From positions 1-5,862 of the forward strand of contig JBFJVZ010000442.1 in NCBI GenBank assembly GCA_041623895.1: 5,862 nt of DNA, written 5' to 3'. This document shows, in pieces, positions 5,612 to 5,862 of the stretch (the stretch's first letter is position 1; each line of letters starts with the position of its first letter). A program made the translations under genes and the position numbers. The notes below the pieces were generated by a model that worked only from the letters and a program-made list of their open reading frames with translations, was not told the origin of the DNA and made no database searches. The stretch comes from JBFJVZ01 sp041623895 (lineage in GTDB: Bacteria > Planctomycetota > Planctomycetia > Pirellulales > Pirellulaceae).

Positions 5612-5862
5612 ATGCACTCGAAACGATCGAAATTTTTAACTGCCGATTTCGGAATCTTTGTCATTGCGCTGGTTTTTCTGGCGGCGATGCACAATCAGGC
5701 ATTCGAGGACCGGTTGGTTCTGATTCTGTATTACCTGGCCGCAGTCGGATCGGCATATGCGCTGGTTCAACGCCGCGCGATCGGTTTAGCTTCCGCGATT
5801 GTGGCGATCGTCGCCGCCACGATGTTCGCGCAATTGTATTATTCGGCCAATCCGGATTCCTG
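5612..5862 (+). CDS. N-terminal part of a multi-span membrane protein (runs off the window)
   Basis: A partial ORF of 83 codons, open to the right edge. I do not recognise the family. After a basic N-terminus (MHSKRSKF) three hydrophobic segments are visible: about 12-27 (DFGIFVIALVFLAAMH), 35-51 (LVLILYYLAAVGSAYAL) and 56-77 (IGLASAIVAIVAATMFAQLYY). Short polar or charged turns (FEDR, QRR) separate them, so the N-terminus is probably cytoplasmic by the positive-inside rule. The LYYLAAVGSAYAL...RRAIGL pattern resembles the membrane module at the start of many sensor kinases, but no signalling domain is in view and this is speculation. The frame is open upstream to 5462, with ATGs at 5531 and 5552, so the protein could be 20-27 residues longer. 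The ATG at 5612 is preferred for its GGAG at 8 nt. The lengthy repeat-rich spacer before it suggests its own promoter. Confidence 0.65.
   Translation, partial: MHSKRSKFLTADFGIFVIALVFLAAMHNQAFEDRLVLILYYLAAVGSAYALVQRRAIGLASAIVAIVAATMFAQLYYSANPDS

Overview
The window looks like a chromosomal segment of a planctomycete of the Rhodopirellula/Pirellula kind. This is inferred from the moderate GC with frequent GATCG-type words, mostly weak Shine-Dalgarno signals, a secreted YdjY-domain protein and a large uncharacterised protein whose C-terminal style recalls planctomycete proteins. No database search was possible, so the assignment is tentative. There are no RNA genes, CRISPR arrays, transposons or phage genes that I can support.

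Region 29-4104 (up to 4170 with the longest start) is a minus-strand cluster that reads as one operon, transcribed right to left. The order is a ~618-residue uncharacterised protein (helical N-half, beta-rich C-half), a YggS/PROSC-type PLP-binding protein overlapping it by 8 nt, a YggU/DUF167 protein 34 nt further on, and a CobW/COG0523-type P-loop GTPase after a 72-nt gap. YggS next to YggU is a classic bacterial neighbourhood (yggS-yggT-yggU in E. coli), here without YggT. The GTPase keeps a perfect P-loop and the CxCC metal-binding motif, but its guanine-recognition NKxD motif reads GRCD.

Region 4105-4304 is a 200-bp divergent intergenic region. On its right, 4305-5219 (+) encodes an exported YdjY-domain protein with a clear signal peptide and a good GGGAG ribosome site. 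Its stop codon is followed by a perfect GC-rich palindrome that may act as a terminator.

Region 5220-5611 is about 390 bp without a convincing gene. It holds several short inverted repeats. From 5612 a plus-strand ORF with three predicted membrane segments runs off the right edge. It has no recognised function, and its ribosome site lies inside a small hairpin.

Most of the window is ordinary conserved housekeeping-type DNA. The points most worth a second look are the degenerate G4 motif of the GTPase, the uncharacterised large protein translationally coupled to YggS, and the inverted-repeat-rich spacer before the membrane ORF. I see no convincing new defence or mobile system.
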